A DNA stretch of 64,000 nt from Amycolatopsis japonica (GCF_000732925.1 NZ_CP008953.1:5022001-5086000); one strand, 5' to 3'. Numbered from the stretch's first letter, positions 41,190-49,704 are shown. The notes: a model not told the origin generated them from the letters alone. Numbers and translations: made by a program.

Positions 41190-42449
41190 TTACGCGGCGG
41201 TCGCCTCGAGAACCTCGGCCGGTCGCTGCTTCTCCTGCGCCGACAACGGTTTCGCCAGACTGAAGTAGGTGCCGATCACGATCGCGCCCTGCAGGATCGC
41301 CAGCCCCCAGAACGCGTAGGGCACGGTGGTCGCGTCCGCCAGCGCGGACAGCCCGACCGTCGCCCCGACACCGAGCCCGAGCCCGAGTGCCTGGGTGCTG
41401 CCGAAGATCCGGCCGACCCGCTCCTCCGGGCTGGCCCGCATCAGCAGCGTGCGCGCCGCGATCCGGCCCTGCGCGAAACAGAAGCCGGCGAACGGGATCG
41501 CCGCCATCAGCGCGATGTAGTGCAGTGGCTGGATCGCCAGGCAGATCAGGTTGCCGAGAGTGCCGAACACGGCCAGATGGATGCCCTTGAACCGTTTGCT
41601 GACCTTGCCGTACGCCGCCGCGCCGACGATGAACCCGACACCCGCCAGCGCGTCGACCACGCCGATCATCCACGCGCCCTGGTTGAAGGTCTGCAGGATC
41701 AGCGTCGTCAGGATGACGTTGGCGACCATCAGGCCGATGTTGCCGTTGGCGTACAGCAGCGCGAGCCGCTTGATCGGCTGGCGCACCGGGGCTTCGACCG
41801 GCGCCGACGGGTCGGTCGCCGCGGCCTCCTCGGCCACGGGTGCCTTGGCGGGCTTGCGGCCGATCGCGTAGACCAGCACGGCCGAGAGGATGAAGCTCAG
41901 CGAGTTGAACACGAACAACGGCGTGGCACCGAACCAGATCACCAGGAAGCCCGCCAGCGAAGACGCCAGCAGCATGCCGGCGTTGCTCGCCATCTCGAAA
42001 TGCGAGTTGAACTTCCCGAGCCGCTCGTCGCGGATCCGTTCCTTGATGAGGCCGTTGCTGGCGGGCATGAACAACGCCGCGGTGCAGGCGAGCATGAAGT
42101 TCGCTATATAGGAACCGAGGTTCGCCGGGCCGCCGAGCCACAGCCACACCGGCAGCGCGAACGCGGTCATCGCGCTCACGAGGTCCGCCGCCACGCACAG
42201 CATCCGGCGGTCGACCTTGTCGACCAGCTTCCCGAACAGGACCGCGAGCGCGACCTGCGGGATGGACACCGCGATGAACAGCCAGCCGACCGCGAGGGTG
42301 GTCTGCTCGGCGTGGAAGACCAGGATCGCGGCGGCGGTGATCTGGAACGCGTTGCCCGCCGTGGTGACGAATCCCGCCGGGACCAGCAGGCGTTCGGCGA
42401 GCCGGGAACTCCGGACCGCGTCGGTGGATGGGGTGCTGTCGAGTGACAT
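41190..42449 (-). CDS. MFS transporter, probable product exporter
   Basis: 419 aa with about 12 hydrophobic helices split by a charged, Ala/Pro-rich loop at residues 200-225 (KPAKAPVAEE). The first cytoplasmic loop reads FGKLVDKVDRR, a form of the MFS motif A. It belongs to the MFS_3/enterobactin-exporter-like group by eye. Located between the MetRS-like and SBP genes in operon B, it is the best candidate for exporting the product or providing self-protection. Confidence 0.87.
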   Translation of the reverse strand: MSLDSTPSTDAVRSSRLAERLLVPAGFVTTAGNAFQITAAAILVFHAEQTTLAVGWLFIAVSIPQVALAVLFGKLVDKVDRRMLCVAADLVSAMTAFALPVWLWLGGPANLGSYIANFMLACTAALFMPASNGLIKERIRDERLGKFNSHFEMASNAGMLLASSLAGFLVIWFGATPLFVFNSLSFILSAVLVYAIGRKPAKAPVAEEAAATDPSAPVEAPVRQPIKRLALLYANGNIGLMVANVILTTLILQTFNQGAWMIGVVDALAGVGFIVGAAAYGKVSKRFKGIHLAVFGTLGNLICLAIQPLHYIALMAAIPFAGFCFAQGRIAARTLLMRASPEERVGRIFGSTQALGLGLGVGATVGLSALADATTVPYAFWGLAILQGAIVIGTYFSLAKPLSAQEKQRPAEVLEATAA

Positions 42450-42455
42450 GGTGGG

Positions 42456-44075
42456 TCAGACCTCGCTCGTCGGGGGGAATTCCAGTGAGGGCACGGGGAA
42501 GGCCGTGGTGTGCGTGACGTCGAAGGCGGCCGCGGTGATCCGGAGGGCGAACCCGCCCGCCGCGGCGGCACGTTCGGCGAGGTCGATCAGGATCGGTGAG
42601 GCACAGCCGATCAACGCCCGCAGTTCGAGGAAGAGGTCACCGAGCCGCGCGCGGAGCATCTCCTGGTCGAGGTTGCCCTTCAGGGTGCGTTCCGTCGCCG
42701 CCCGCAGGCGTTCGACGTGCTGCACGATCAGATCGGCGGCCCGGCTGAGGCTGAAGTCCTCCAGCTCGTAGTTCAGAGCGAACCGGGAGACCATCGCGGC
42801 GGCCCGTTCCGTGGCTTCGGTCGACACCGGGAGCGAGCCGTTCTCGCCGCCGACCTCGGCGGTGAGCTTGGCCAAGGTCTCGGCGAGCTCGTTCCAGGGC
42901 GTGACGAGCCGCTCCCCCGCGACCTTTTCCAGCGCGGCGCGGGAGAAGTTGGTCCGCGCGAACTCGGGGGCGGTGAGGTTGAGGTGGAACCGCGCGATGT
43001 CGCGGGGCACCTCGGCCGCCAGTTCACGGGCCCAGACCACGTGTCCCTTGCTGGTGGAGAACTTCTCGTTCTCCAGCTCGTAGAACTCGTTGACCAGCAA
43101 GGTGTCCGGGAGGACGTAGCGTCCTTCGAGGGCGATCAGCTCGGCGACGTGGACGACGCCCCAGGTGAACAGGGGGTCGAATCCCATGAACACCACGACC
43201 CGCGCGTCGTTCTCCGCGAGCCAGGCGTCGTCGTCGGCGACCTTCGGTTTCCCGTTGCGCCGCAACGCGTACTCGGTGCAGTACATCGAGGCGGGCATCC
43301 CCTCGACCCACGCGTTGAGCCGTTGCCCCGGCGTCTGGAGGAACGGCGCCGGCAGGCCCCATTTCACCGGGTACGTGATCGCGAAGTCGGGCAACGGCCC
43401 GGACAGCAGTTCCCGCATCAGCCCGAGCACGTGCGGCCGCCACGCCGGACCGCGCTCCTCGTAGTAGGCCAGCAGCTGCTCGCGGTACTCCGAGACCGGG
43501 AAGACCATGATCTCGGTCTCGCGGTAGGTCACCTCGTCGGCCGGGTCGAGCACCGAGTACGGCTCGATGAGCGCGTCGAAGTCGATCGGATGCCCGCAGC
43601 CCTCGCAGAATCCGCCGCGGCTGTCGGCGAGGCAGGTCGGGCAGCCACCGCCGACGAAACCCTCGACCAGGAACTCGCCCTTGCTCTCGCTGTAGGGCAG
43701 CCGCACCTTGCGCAGACGCAGCTTTCCCTTGTCGTACAAGCGCTTGACGTAGTCGTGGACGAGCGCCTTGTAGCCGTCGTCGGTCGGCGAGAAGCCGTCG
43801 ACCTCCACACCCATCGCCTTGAACGTGCGCTGGATGTTCTCGGTCGACTGCTCCACCAGTTCGGGGGGCGTCAGCCCGACCCTGGCCGCGCTGGTGACGA
43901 GGTAGGTCTGGCTGTCGTCGGTGCAGGAGGCGAACACGGCCTCGCGGCCGGCCGCGCGCAGGTACCGGCGGTGCACGTCGGCACCGAGGTACGGGCCGGC
44001 GATATGCCCGATGTGCAGGTCGCCGTTGGAGGTCGGCGGGCCGCCGATGATCACGACGGGTCGCTTGTCGGTCAT
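42456..44075 (-). CDS. Methionyl-tRNA-synthetase-like protein of a hydrazine synthetase
   Basis: 539 aa with a full class I core: H21-I-G-H24, four zinc-ligand Cys (145, 148, 157, 160), WGLPAP and K338-F-S-T-S in place of KMSKS; a helical C-terminal domain is kept. In Spb40, ForK, PyrN and Tri28 such a domain is fused to a cupin and joins an amino acid to N6-hydroxylysine as an ester, before N-N bond formation. Here it is a separate protein two bases downstream of the cupin. ATG 44075 is chosen (GGAGG seven bases upstream) over GTG 44081. A housekeeping MetRS role is unlikely in this operon. Confidence 0.85.
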   Translation of the reverse strand: MTDKRPVVIIGGPPTSNGDLHIGHIAGPYLGADVHRRYLRAAGREAVFASCTDDSQTYLVTSAARVGLTPPELVEQSTENIQRTFKAMGVEVDGFSPTDDGYKALVHDYVKRLYDKGKLRLRKVRLPYSESKGEFLVEGFVGGGCPTCLADSRGGFCEGCGHPIDFDALIEPYSVLDPADEVTYRETEIMVFPVSEYREQLLAYYEERGPAWRPHVLGLMRELLSGPLPDFAITYPVKWGLPAPFLQTPGQRLNAWVEGMPASMYCTEYALRRNGKPKVADDDAWLAENDARVVVFMGFDPLFTWGVVHVAELIALEGRYVLPDTLLVNEFYELENEKFSTSKGHVVWARELAAEVPRDIARFHLNLTAPEFARTNFSRAALEKVAGERLVTPWNELAETLAKLTAEVGGENGSLPVSTEATERAAAMVSRFALNYELEDFSLSRAADLIVQHVERLRAATERTLKGNLDQEMLRARLGDLFLELRALIGCASPILIDLAERAAAAGGFALRITAAAFDVTHTTAFPVPSLEFPPTSEV

Positions 44076-44077
44076 AC

Positions 44078-44443
44078 TCACGCCTCCGCCTCGTGCCGGG
44101 CGGCGAACTTCACCGTCATGTCGGAGTCCCACCAGATCGCGTACATCTCGAAGTCCTCGGCACCGTCGTTGAGGATGCGGTGCTCGGTGCCGGGCTTGTG
44201 GAACTCGATGTCGCCGGGCCGGAAGGCGCGGCGCTCTCCGCCGGACTCGACGACCGCCTCGCCACTGACGGCGATGAAGATCTCGTACTCGTGGTGGGAA
44301 TGCGCACCCGTCGCGCCGTGCGCGGGCACCGTGACCCAGGCGCCTTCGAACGGGGCGTTCAGCGCCGCCCACGGCAGCAGCCGCTGGCCGTAGGCACCGT
44401 TTTCGAAGACCATCTTTTCCCGCTCGAGCGGACGGATCTCCAT
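44078..44443 (-). CDS. Stand-alone cupin, partner of the MetRS-like protein
   Basis: 121 aa single cupin domain with the metal ligands H48, H50, E54 (HSHHEYE) and H88 (HKPGTEH). In cupin-MetRS fusions this domain catalyses rearrangement of the O-aminoacyl hydroxylamine to a hydrazine. Its stop is followed after only two bases by the ATG of the MetRS-like gene, and the order cupin then MetRS is the same as in the fused enzymes. So this is a split version; its partner assignment is strong from context, its catalytic role is inferred. Confidence 0.83.
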   Translation of the reverse strand: MEIRPLEREKMVFENGAYGQRLLPWAALNAPFEGAWVTVPAHGATGAHSHHEYEIFIAVSGEAVVESGGERRAFRPGDIEFHKPGTEHRILNDGAEDFEMYAIWWDSDMTVKFAARHEAEA

Positions 44444-44464
44444 GACTTCCTCTTCCTTCGTGGG

Positions 44465-45778
44465 TCAGCGGGTGGCGACGATGGGGGCGGTTTCCGACGT
44501 CGGCTGCGGCGGCACCGAGGGGTTCTCGCCGCGATGGGCGAGGATGTCCTGCAGGATGTCGTTGGCGCGCGGGGCGAGGACGCTCAGCAGCGAGTCCGCG
44601 ATCCCGTGCGTCGCCTCGTTGACGCCCTGGAGGTAGACGGCCGCGGTGGCGGGCTGCTCGATCTCCAGCCGGTAGTCGCGGGTCACCTTGATCTCCGACA
44701 GCCCGATCGACTTCGCGATCTCCTGGACCATCCTCGGCATCTCCGGGGAGAAGCCGGTGCCGAGCAGCACGAGATCGGTACGCAGTTCCTGGACCTCGCC
44801 GGTACGCCGGTCCGTCAGTTCCAGCACGATCTCGTCACCCTCGTCGCGGGCGTCGGTGATGTCGCTCATCGTGATCATCGTCAGCCGCGAACGGCCGGAG
44901 AGGCGGTCCAGGTAGATCGAGCGGTAGAGCGCGTCCATCGTGCCCGGGGCGAGCCCGGAGTAGTTCGTGTGGTGCATCTCCTTGAGCATCTGCTCGCGCG
45001 CTTCGGGCCGCGCCTCGAAGAACTTGTCCACATGGGACGGGAAGAACAGCTCGTTGTTGAACTTGCTGCTCTCGTAGTAGTTCAGGCCGATCGACCGCAT
45101 CACCATGGTCGGCTTGCATTCGGGCAGGTCCTTCTGCACCGCGCTGAACAGTTCCGCCGCGCTCTGCCCGGCGCCGATCACCGCGACGCGGTACGGGAGG
45201 TCCTTGCGCAGCTTGGCGATCCTCGGCAGGTACTGCGTGCTGTGGATGACGCGGTCCTGGTTCACCGTCCGGAGCCGGTCGGGGATCCGCGCGTCGCGGC
45301 CGGCGCCGACCACCAGGTATCGGCTGCGGATGGTCTCGCCGTCGGCGACGTGGGTGTCCCAGCCGGTGAGCGTGCCGTCCGTCCACACGGGAGTGATTTC
45401 GAGGCACTCGCGGCCGCGCTGCAGGTCCACCAGGGAAAGCGAGTCGGCCGTCCACTTGAGATAGTCGGCGAGCTCCACCCGGTACGGGACGAAGCTGCCC
45501 ATGTTCACGAACTCGTTGAGCCGATCGGTGGCGTGCAGGTAGTTGAGGAACGAGAAGCGGCTGCGCGGATTGCGCAGGGTCACCAGATCCTTGAGGAACG
45601 AGACCTGCGAGAGGGCCTCGGGCAGGAGCATCCCCCGCTGCCAGGAGACCTCTTCGTCGCGTTCGAGCAGGACCGATTCGCGGGCCAGTCCGGGCGCGAG
45701 CTCTTCCAGCGCCACGGCCAAGGCCAGGTTCGACGGTCCTGCTCCGACTGCGAGCAGCTCGACATCACGGTTCGCCAT
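44465..45778 (-). CDS. Lysine/ornithine N-monooxygenase
   Basis: 437 aa flavin N-hydroxylase of the SidA/IucD type. FAD loop VGAGPSNLAL (residues 11-20), substrate region SFLKDLVTLRNP, NADPH loop VIGAGQSAAE near 205 and the C-terminal LLGTGF motif are intact. It should make N6-hydroxylysine or N5-hydroxyornithine. There is no siderophore NRPS or NIS synthetase nearby; the cupin and MetRS-like genes directly downstream make hydrazine formation the likely use. Start ATG 45778 gives the standard N-terminus. Confidence 0.92.
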   Translation of the reverse strand: MANRDVELLAVGAGPSNLALAVALEELAPGLARESVLLERDEEVSWQRGMLLPEALSQVSFLKDLVTLRNPRSRFSFLNYLHATDRLNEFVNMGSFVPYRVELADYLKWTADSLSLVDLQRGRECLEITPVWTDGTLTGWDTHVADGETIRSRYLVVGAGRDARIPDRLRTVNQDRVIHSTQYLPRIAKLRKDLPYRVAVIGAGQSAAELFSAVQKDLPECKPTMVMRSIGLNYYESSKFNNELFFPSHVDKFFEARPEAREQMLKEMHHTNYSGLAPGTMDALYRSIYLDRLSGRSRLTMITMSDITDARDEGDEIVLELTDRRTGEVQELRTDLVLLGTGFSPEMPRMVQEIAKSIGLSEIKVTRDYRLEIEQPATAAVYLQGVNEATHGIADSLLSVLAPRANDILQDILAHRGENPSVPPQPTSETAPIVATR

Positions 45779-45837
45779 TTGTTCGCTCCGCCATCTTTGT
45801 GAGTGCTGGGAAGGTGTTCTGTGGTTCCGGTGCGCGG

Positions 45838-47094
45838 TCAGCCACCGGCGGCCACCGAGGGCAGCAGGGGGTGCGCGGTCAGCCGGACCTGGGCCATGGC
45901 CTTGTCCAGCACCGCTTCGCAGTCGTCGGGATCGACGCCGGCGCAGATCACGTACGCGTGGCGCGAGATGAACTCCGCCGGCGGCAGCCGCAGGCGCGAA
46001 CCCGGCTCGACGAGGCTGTCCGAGGCGAGGATCCCGTTGTTCCGCAAGGAATCCGGCACGGACACCGACTCGACGACACAGTCCTGTTTCGGGTAGCCGA
46101 ACCGGACGCCGACCCACCGGGGCTCGGCCTCGTGCGGGATGTGGGGGCGCATGCCGAGGGCGACGTCGACCGCGGCCGCGCCGGGGTCGATCCCGGTCGC
46201 GAACTTGGCGAGCAACGGGATCAGGTCGCCGCCGAGCCTGCCGTTGATCTCCACGATCACCGGCCCGCGTTCGGTGAGCTTGAGCTCGGTGTGGGTGATG
46301 CCGTACCGGAAGTCGATCGCGCCGTGCGCGCGGGCCAGCGTCGAGCGCAGGGCCGGGTCGGCGAGCAGTTCGTCCGCGGAACTGACCAGATGGCCGAGCT
46401 CCTCGAAGTACGGATGCATCCCGACCGTCTTGCGCGCGACGAACATCGGCGTGTACTCGCCGTCGACGACGGCGCCGTCCACACTGATCTCCGGGCCGCT
46501 CAGGTACTCCTCGACCAGCGCCCCGCCCTTGTAGGCGGGAGAGCCGTTGAAGCTGGCGTCCTCCGCGGTCCGGAACGCCTTCCGCACCGCCTCGGCGTCT
46601 TCCGCGAGACTGACGCCGATGCTGGCCCCGCCGCCGCGCGGTTTGACGACGACCGGATACCCGATCCGCTCCGCCACGCGGACCGCCTGCTCGTCGTCGT
46701 GCACGAACCCGAAATCGGGCTGCGCGACACCGGCCGCGGTGAGCGTCCGCCGGCTGAACCACTTGTCACGGCAGCCTTCGATCGCGGAGACCCCCGCGCC
46801 CGGGACGCCGAGTTCGTCCGCGACATGCGCCGCCGCCACGATCAGCGCCTCGTCCCAGCACACCACGCCGAGCACCGGCGTGGTGGCGTGGAGCGCGCGG
46901 GCCGCGGCCAGCACGGCGTCCTGGTCCTGCGTGTCCAGCACGGTCGCGCCGGTGATGTAGCGCTCCTGCCAGGTCGGTTCGGTCCCGTTGAACAACCACA
47001 AGGGATGCCGGTGCCCGGCCGACGCCAACAGGTACTCCCGGTACGGCCGCATCCCGCAGCCGATCACCAGGACAACACCCTCCGCTGAGCTCAT
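45838..47094 (-). CDS. ATP-grasp ligase 3
   Basis: 418 aa. Starts with a Rossmann-like pre-domain (VVLVIGCGMRPY), then YPVVVKPRGGGASIGVS (ATP-binding Lys and Gly-rich loop), ALVEEYLSGPEISVDG (hinge) and VIVEINGRLGGDLIPL (metal-binding end). It fits the dipeptide-ligase/carnosine-synthase group. First gene of operon B; the shared 37-bp regulatory element lies 56 bp upstream. Probably forms one amide bond of the product. Confidence 0.88.
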   Translation of the reverse strand: MSSAEGVVLVIGCGMRPYREYLLASAGHRHPLWLFNGTEPTWQERYITGATVLDTQDQDAVLAAARALHATTPVLGVVCWDEALIVAAAHVADELGVPGAGVSAIEGCRDKWFSRRTLTAAGVAQPDFGFVHDDEQAVRVAERIGYPVVVKPRGGGASIGVSLAEDAEAVRKAFRTAEDASFNGSPAYKGGALVEEYLSGPEISVDGAVVDGEYTPMFVARKTVGMHPYFEELGHLVSSADELLADPALRSTLARAHGAIDFRYGITHTELKLTERGPVIVEINGRLGGDLIPLLAKFATGIDPGAAAVDVALGMRPHIPHEAEPRWVGVRFGYPKQDCVVESVSVPDSLRNNGILASDSLVEPGSRLRLPPAEFISRHAYVICAGVDPDDCEAVLDKAMAQVRLTAHPLLPSVAAGG

Positions 47095-47149
47095 TCCCTC
47101 TCCCCACCAGCCCGTCACTTCGTCGCGGGCTACTACATCCCGGGGGCGG

Positions 47150-47186
47150 GTTGACCGGAACCCTTGATTCGGGAAGAACAATCAAC
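47150..47186 (-). promoter_or_regulatory. Cluster-specific operator/promoter element, copy 2
   Basis: Minus strand GTTGATTGTTCT, 14 bases, TTCCGGTCAAC. Both flanking blocks are identical to copy 1 at 30828-30863, and the distance to the start codon is 56 versus 57 bp. It also lies upstream of the divergent gene at 47242, which might share it. Confidence 0.7.
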
Positions 47187-47241
47187 GAGATGCGTGGTGA
47201 AGGCGCGGATGATACGAGGAATGAACCGTCAGGAGGCCGTG

Positions 47242-47790
47242 ATGCTCGAACCCAGGACCGCGGACGGGAAGGTGCTCTGGCACTTCACGATGTCGCTCGA
47301 CGGCTTCGTCGCGGGCCCAGGCCACGGCATGGACTGGATGACCGGCACCACCTTCCGGCCGGGACTGGTCGGTGAATACGCCGCGACCACCGGCGCCGTC
47401 CTCGGCGGCCGCGACGGCTGGGACGCCTACCCCGATCCCGGCGGGATCTACGGCGGCGCCTGGAAGGGCCCGCTGTTCGTCCTCACCCACCACCCCGAGG
47501 ACGCCACCCCCACCCCCGGGGTCACGTTCCTGAACTGCGGTGTGGACGAAGCCGTCCGGATCGGCCTGGAAGCGGCGAACGGGAAGAATCTCGAAGTGTT
47601 CTCGCCGGACATCGGCCGCCAGATGCTCGCCTTGGGATTGATCGACGAGATCGACCTGCACATCGCACCGGTGCTGCTCGGCGACGGCGTCCGCCTGTAC
47701 GACAACCCCGGCGGCGCGCCGATCCGGCTGCACGGGCTCGGTACGGGAGATCCCAGTGGGGCGATCGACGTGCGGTTCCGGCCGGCTTAG
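47242..47790 (+). CDS. Dihydrofolate-reductase-like (RibD C-terminal) protein
   Basis: 182 aa. MSLDGFVAGPGHGMDWM is the typical start of RibD_C/DHFR-like proteins of actinomycetes, and EVFSPDIGRQMLALGLIDEIDLHIAPVLLG the typical end. They bind NADPH; the substrate is usually unknown. ATG 47242 is chosen because AGGAGG lies five bases upstream; the open frame reaches 47164. Divergent from the cluster and probably just outside it. It ends overlapping the convergent lipoprotein gene by four bases. Confidence 0.83.
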   Translation: MLEPRTADGKVLWHFTMSLDGFVAGPGHGMDWMTGTTFRPGLVGEYAATTGAVLGGRDGWDAYPDPGGIYGGAWKGPLFVLTHHPEDATPTPGVTFLNCGVDEAVRIGLEAANGKNLEVFSPDIGRQMLALGLIDEIDLHIAPVLLGDGVRLYDNPGGAPIRLHGLGTGDPSGAIDVRFRPA

Positions 47791-48134
47791 TTCCGGTTCC
47801 CGTACGACTGCTCGCACGGGTACCCGTCACGGTCGGCGTCCCAGCTCAGCGGGCGCCCCGCGTTCACCCAGGCGTTGTACGCGTACGTGTAGGAGAACCC
47901 TTCGGCGAACAGGCGCTGGCACGACGTGAGCGAAGGCGCCCGGGTGACCGTCACCGGCGGCTCGACCACGACCACCGAGGTGGCGGGCGGCGCGACGACG
48001 GCGGTGGTCGTGGCGGGCGGCGGAACGATCTCCCGCACCACGGTGACCGGTGTCCCGGCCGTCGTCGTCCCGCACCCGCCCAATGCCGCGACGGCACCCG
48101 CCGATACCAGCAGTGCCGCGACCATCCTGTTCAT
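47787..48134 (-). CDS. Lipoprotein with C-terminal excalibur calcium-binding domain
   Basis: 115 aa. A signal peptide ends in the lipobox ALGGC (Cys about 21), a long Thr/Val/Pro linker follows, and the last 25 residues form an excalibur-like domain, DADRDGYPCEQSYG, with a paired upstream Cys (TSCQRL). It should be a lipid-anchored surface protein that binds calcium. Function otherwise unknown. Confidence 0.82.
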   Translation of the reverse strand: MNRMVAALLVSAGAVAALGGCGTTTAGTPVTVVREIVPPPATTTAVVAPPATSVVVVEPPVTVTRAPSLTSCQRLFAEGFSYTYAYNAWVNAGRPLSWDADRDGYPCEQSYGNRN

Positions 48135-48279
48135 CCTCTTGCCTCCCGATGGAACCGCCGAATCCTCACGCGAGGGAGAACGGCGGTTTCACCGGTGACA
48201 TAACGGGTTTCGCGCGATCGGAGCCGCAAGTCCCCGGAAGTCGGGAGCTTCGGCACGGACCGGACAGGGCCGGAAGACC

Positions 48280-48687
48280 CTAGGATTGAATGACGTTCAC
48301 CATCCACGAGATGCCGAACTTGTCGGTGCAGGCACCGAATTCGTCGCCCCACATCTGCTTTTCGAAAGGAACCGAAACGGTACCTTCGGCGGAGAGTTTC
48401 TCCCAGTATCCGCGCAATTCCTCACCGTCGTCGCCGCTGAGGCTGACCGACAGGTTGGTGCCCGGTTTGTGCTCCATTCCCGGCGGCGTGTCCGACGCCA
48501 TGATCGTGTAGCCGCTCGGGGAATCGAGCTGGCTGTGCATGATCTGATCCTCCGCCGGCGTTCCCGCCATACCGGACTCACCGAACGTATTCAGCGTCAG
48601 TTCGCCGCCGAACACCGACTTGTAGAACTCCATGGCCTGCCGGGCGTCGCCGGCGAAGCTGATGTAGGGATTGAGACGAGAAGCCAC
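48280..48687 (-). CDS. VOC/PhnB-like glyoxalase-superfamily protein
   Basis: 135 aa. LNPYISFAGDARQAMEFYKSVFGGEL is split here as the PhnB opening, with SGDDGEELRGYWEKL and FGISWMVNV at the end. These small metal-fold proteins are often of unknown role. GTG 48687 follows AAGGAG by eight bases; the in-frame extension to 48792 has no better start. Stands alone. Confidence 0.82.
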   Translation of the reverse strand: MASRLNPYISFAGDARQAMEFYKSVFGGELTLNTFGESGMAGTPAEDQIMHSQLDSPSGYTIMASDTPPGMEHKPGTNLSVSLSGDDGEELRGYWEKLSAEGTVSVPFEKQMWGDEFGACTDKFGISWMVNVIQS

Positions 48688-48846
48688 TGGAACGCTCCTT
48701 CTGGTCGGGTCACGAGCATCCTGGCAGACGCCTCCCGACGCGACAACGGCTGGACTACGGCCGGGTGAATCCTTCGCGCAACGAAAATTCAACGCCGTTC
48801 ACCGAATTCGTGAGCGATTTCCCGAATGCCGCTTTAATGTCGGCAC

Positions 48847-49437
48847 ATGCCCGCGTTCAGGATCCACCCCGCGACGGCCGACCGGTTCGGCGACGTCGCG
48901 ACCATCCTCAATCCGAACGGGAACGACCGCGCCTGCTGGTGTCTCGCCTACCGCGCGAAACCCGCGGACTACAGCCGGTTGCGCGGTGACGAACGCGCCG
49001 AACACGTCCGCGCCCTGTGCGCGGCGGACCCGGCGCCGGGCGTGCTCGCCTACGACGGCGCCACCCCGGTCGGCTGGTGCGGCGTCGGCCCGCGCGCGCA
49101 TCTGCACCGGATGACGCGTTCCCGCACGATGCCGCCGATCGACGACGTCCCGACGTGGACGGTCGTCTGTTTCGTCGTCCGCTCCGGCCATCGCCGGAAG
49201 GGCGTGGCGCACGCGCTGCTGGACGGTGCCGTCTCCTACGCGCGTTCGCACAGCGCCCCGGTCATCGAGGGCTATCCCGTCGATCCCGGCGAAGGGCGGA
49301 TCAACTCCTCCGCGGCGCACGTGGGGACCATCGGACTGTTCGCGGCCGCGGGGTTCGAGCTCGTCGAAGAGACCAAGGCGCGGTCGGACCGGAAGCCGCG
49401 CTGGCTCATGCGGCTGGACCTGCGCGACGGCTCGTGA
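48847..49437 (+). CDS. GNAT-family N-acetyltransferase
   Basis: 196 aa. CWCLAYR near residue 31, VGWCGVGPRAHL as strands 2-3, VVCFVVRSGHRRKGVAHALLDGAV as the acetyl-CoA loop (RRKGVA) and FAAAGFELVEET at the end are all characteristic. It would acetylate an amine using acetyl-CoA; the substrate is not evident. Single gene between palindromes. Confidence 0.85.
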   Translation: MPAFRIHPATADRFGDVATILNPNGNDRACWCLAYRAKPADYSRLRGDERAEHVRALCAADPAPGVLAYDGATPVGWCGVGPRAHLHRMTRSRTMPPIDDVPTWTVVCFVVRSGHRRKGVAHALLDGAVSYARSHSAPVIEGYPVDPGEGRINSSAAHVGTIGLFAAAGFELVEETKARSDRKPRWLMRLDLRDGS

Positions 49438-49447
49438 CCGGCCAGCG

Positions 49448-49504
49448 GTGTCGCGAAAGCCACTTTCGCGACGTCTGATGTCCCGAAAGTGGCTTTCGCG
49501 ACAC
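49448..49504. repeat. Family-B palindrome, fourth copy
   Basis: GTGTCGCGAAAGCCA ... GTCTGATGTCCCGAAAG-TGGCTTTCGCGACAC. Its inner part is the intact form of the site occupied by the IS110 element, so it serves as the empty-site reference. Confidence 0.85.
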
Positions 49505-49637
49505 CGCCACCTGCGAGAACGCGCCGGGAGTCCGCCCCTCACCGTAAGCCGATCGCCACCGCCTGCCGCACTGGACGCCTGCGGCGGCAGCCTCGGTTCG
49601 AAGGCCCATCCCGCCGCAGCAACCCGGTTCAGGTGTC

Positions 49638-49684
49638 CCCAATGTCGCATCAGGGACGCTCAGCGTCTCAAATGCGACATTGGG
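49638..49684. repeat. Palindrome with CCCAATGTCGCAT arms
   Basis: Perfect 13-base arms CCCAATGTCGCAT/ATGCGACATTGGG around an inner GACGCTCAGCGTC hairpin. A repeat class distinct from families A and B. Together they occupy most of the 316-bp gap 49438-49753. Confidence 0.75.
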
Positions 49685-49704
49685 AACCCCGCCCCGACCG
49701 CTCC

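Noticed and set aside
42456..44075. Housekeeping methionyl-tRNA synthetase
   Set aside because: Full class I motifs are present, but it is nested between a cupin and an exporter in a biosynthetic operon, with the gene order of hydrazine synthetases. A self-resistance copy of MetRS remains possible but less likely.
44465..45778. Siderophore biosynthesis gene
   Set aside because: N-hydroxylases usually signal hydroxamate siderophores, but there is no NRPS, NIS synthetase, acyltransferase or iron transport gene in the cluster, while hydrazine-forming partners are adjacent.
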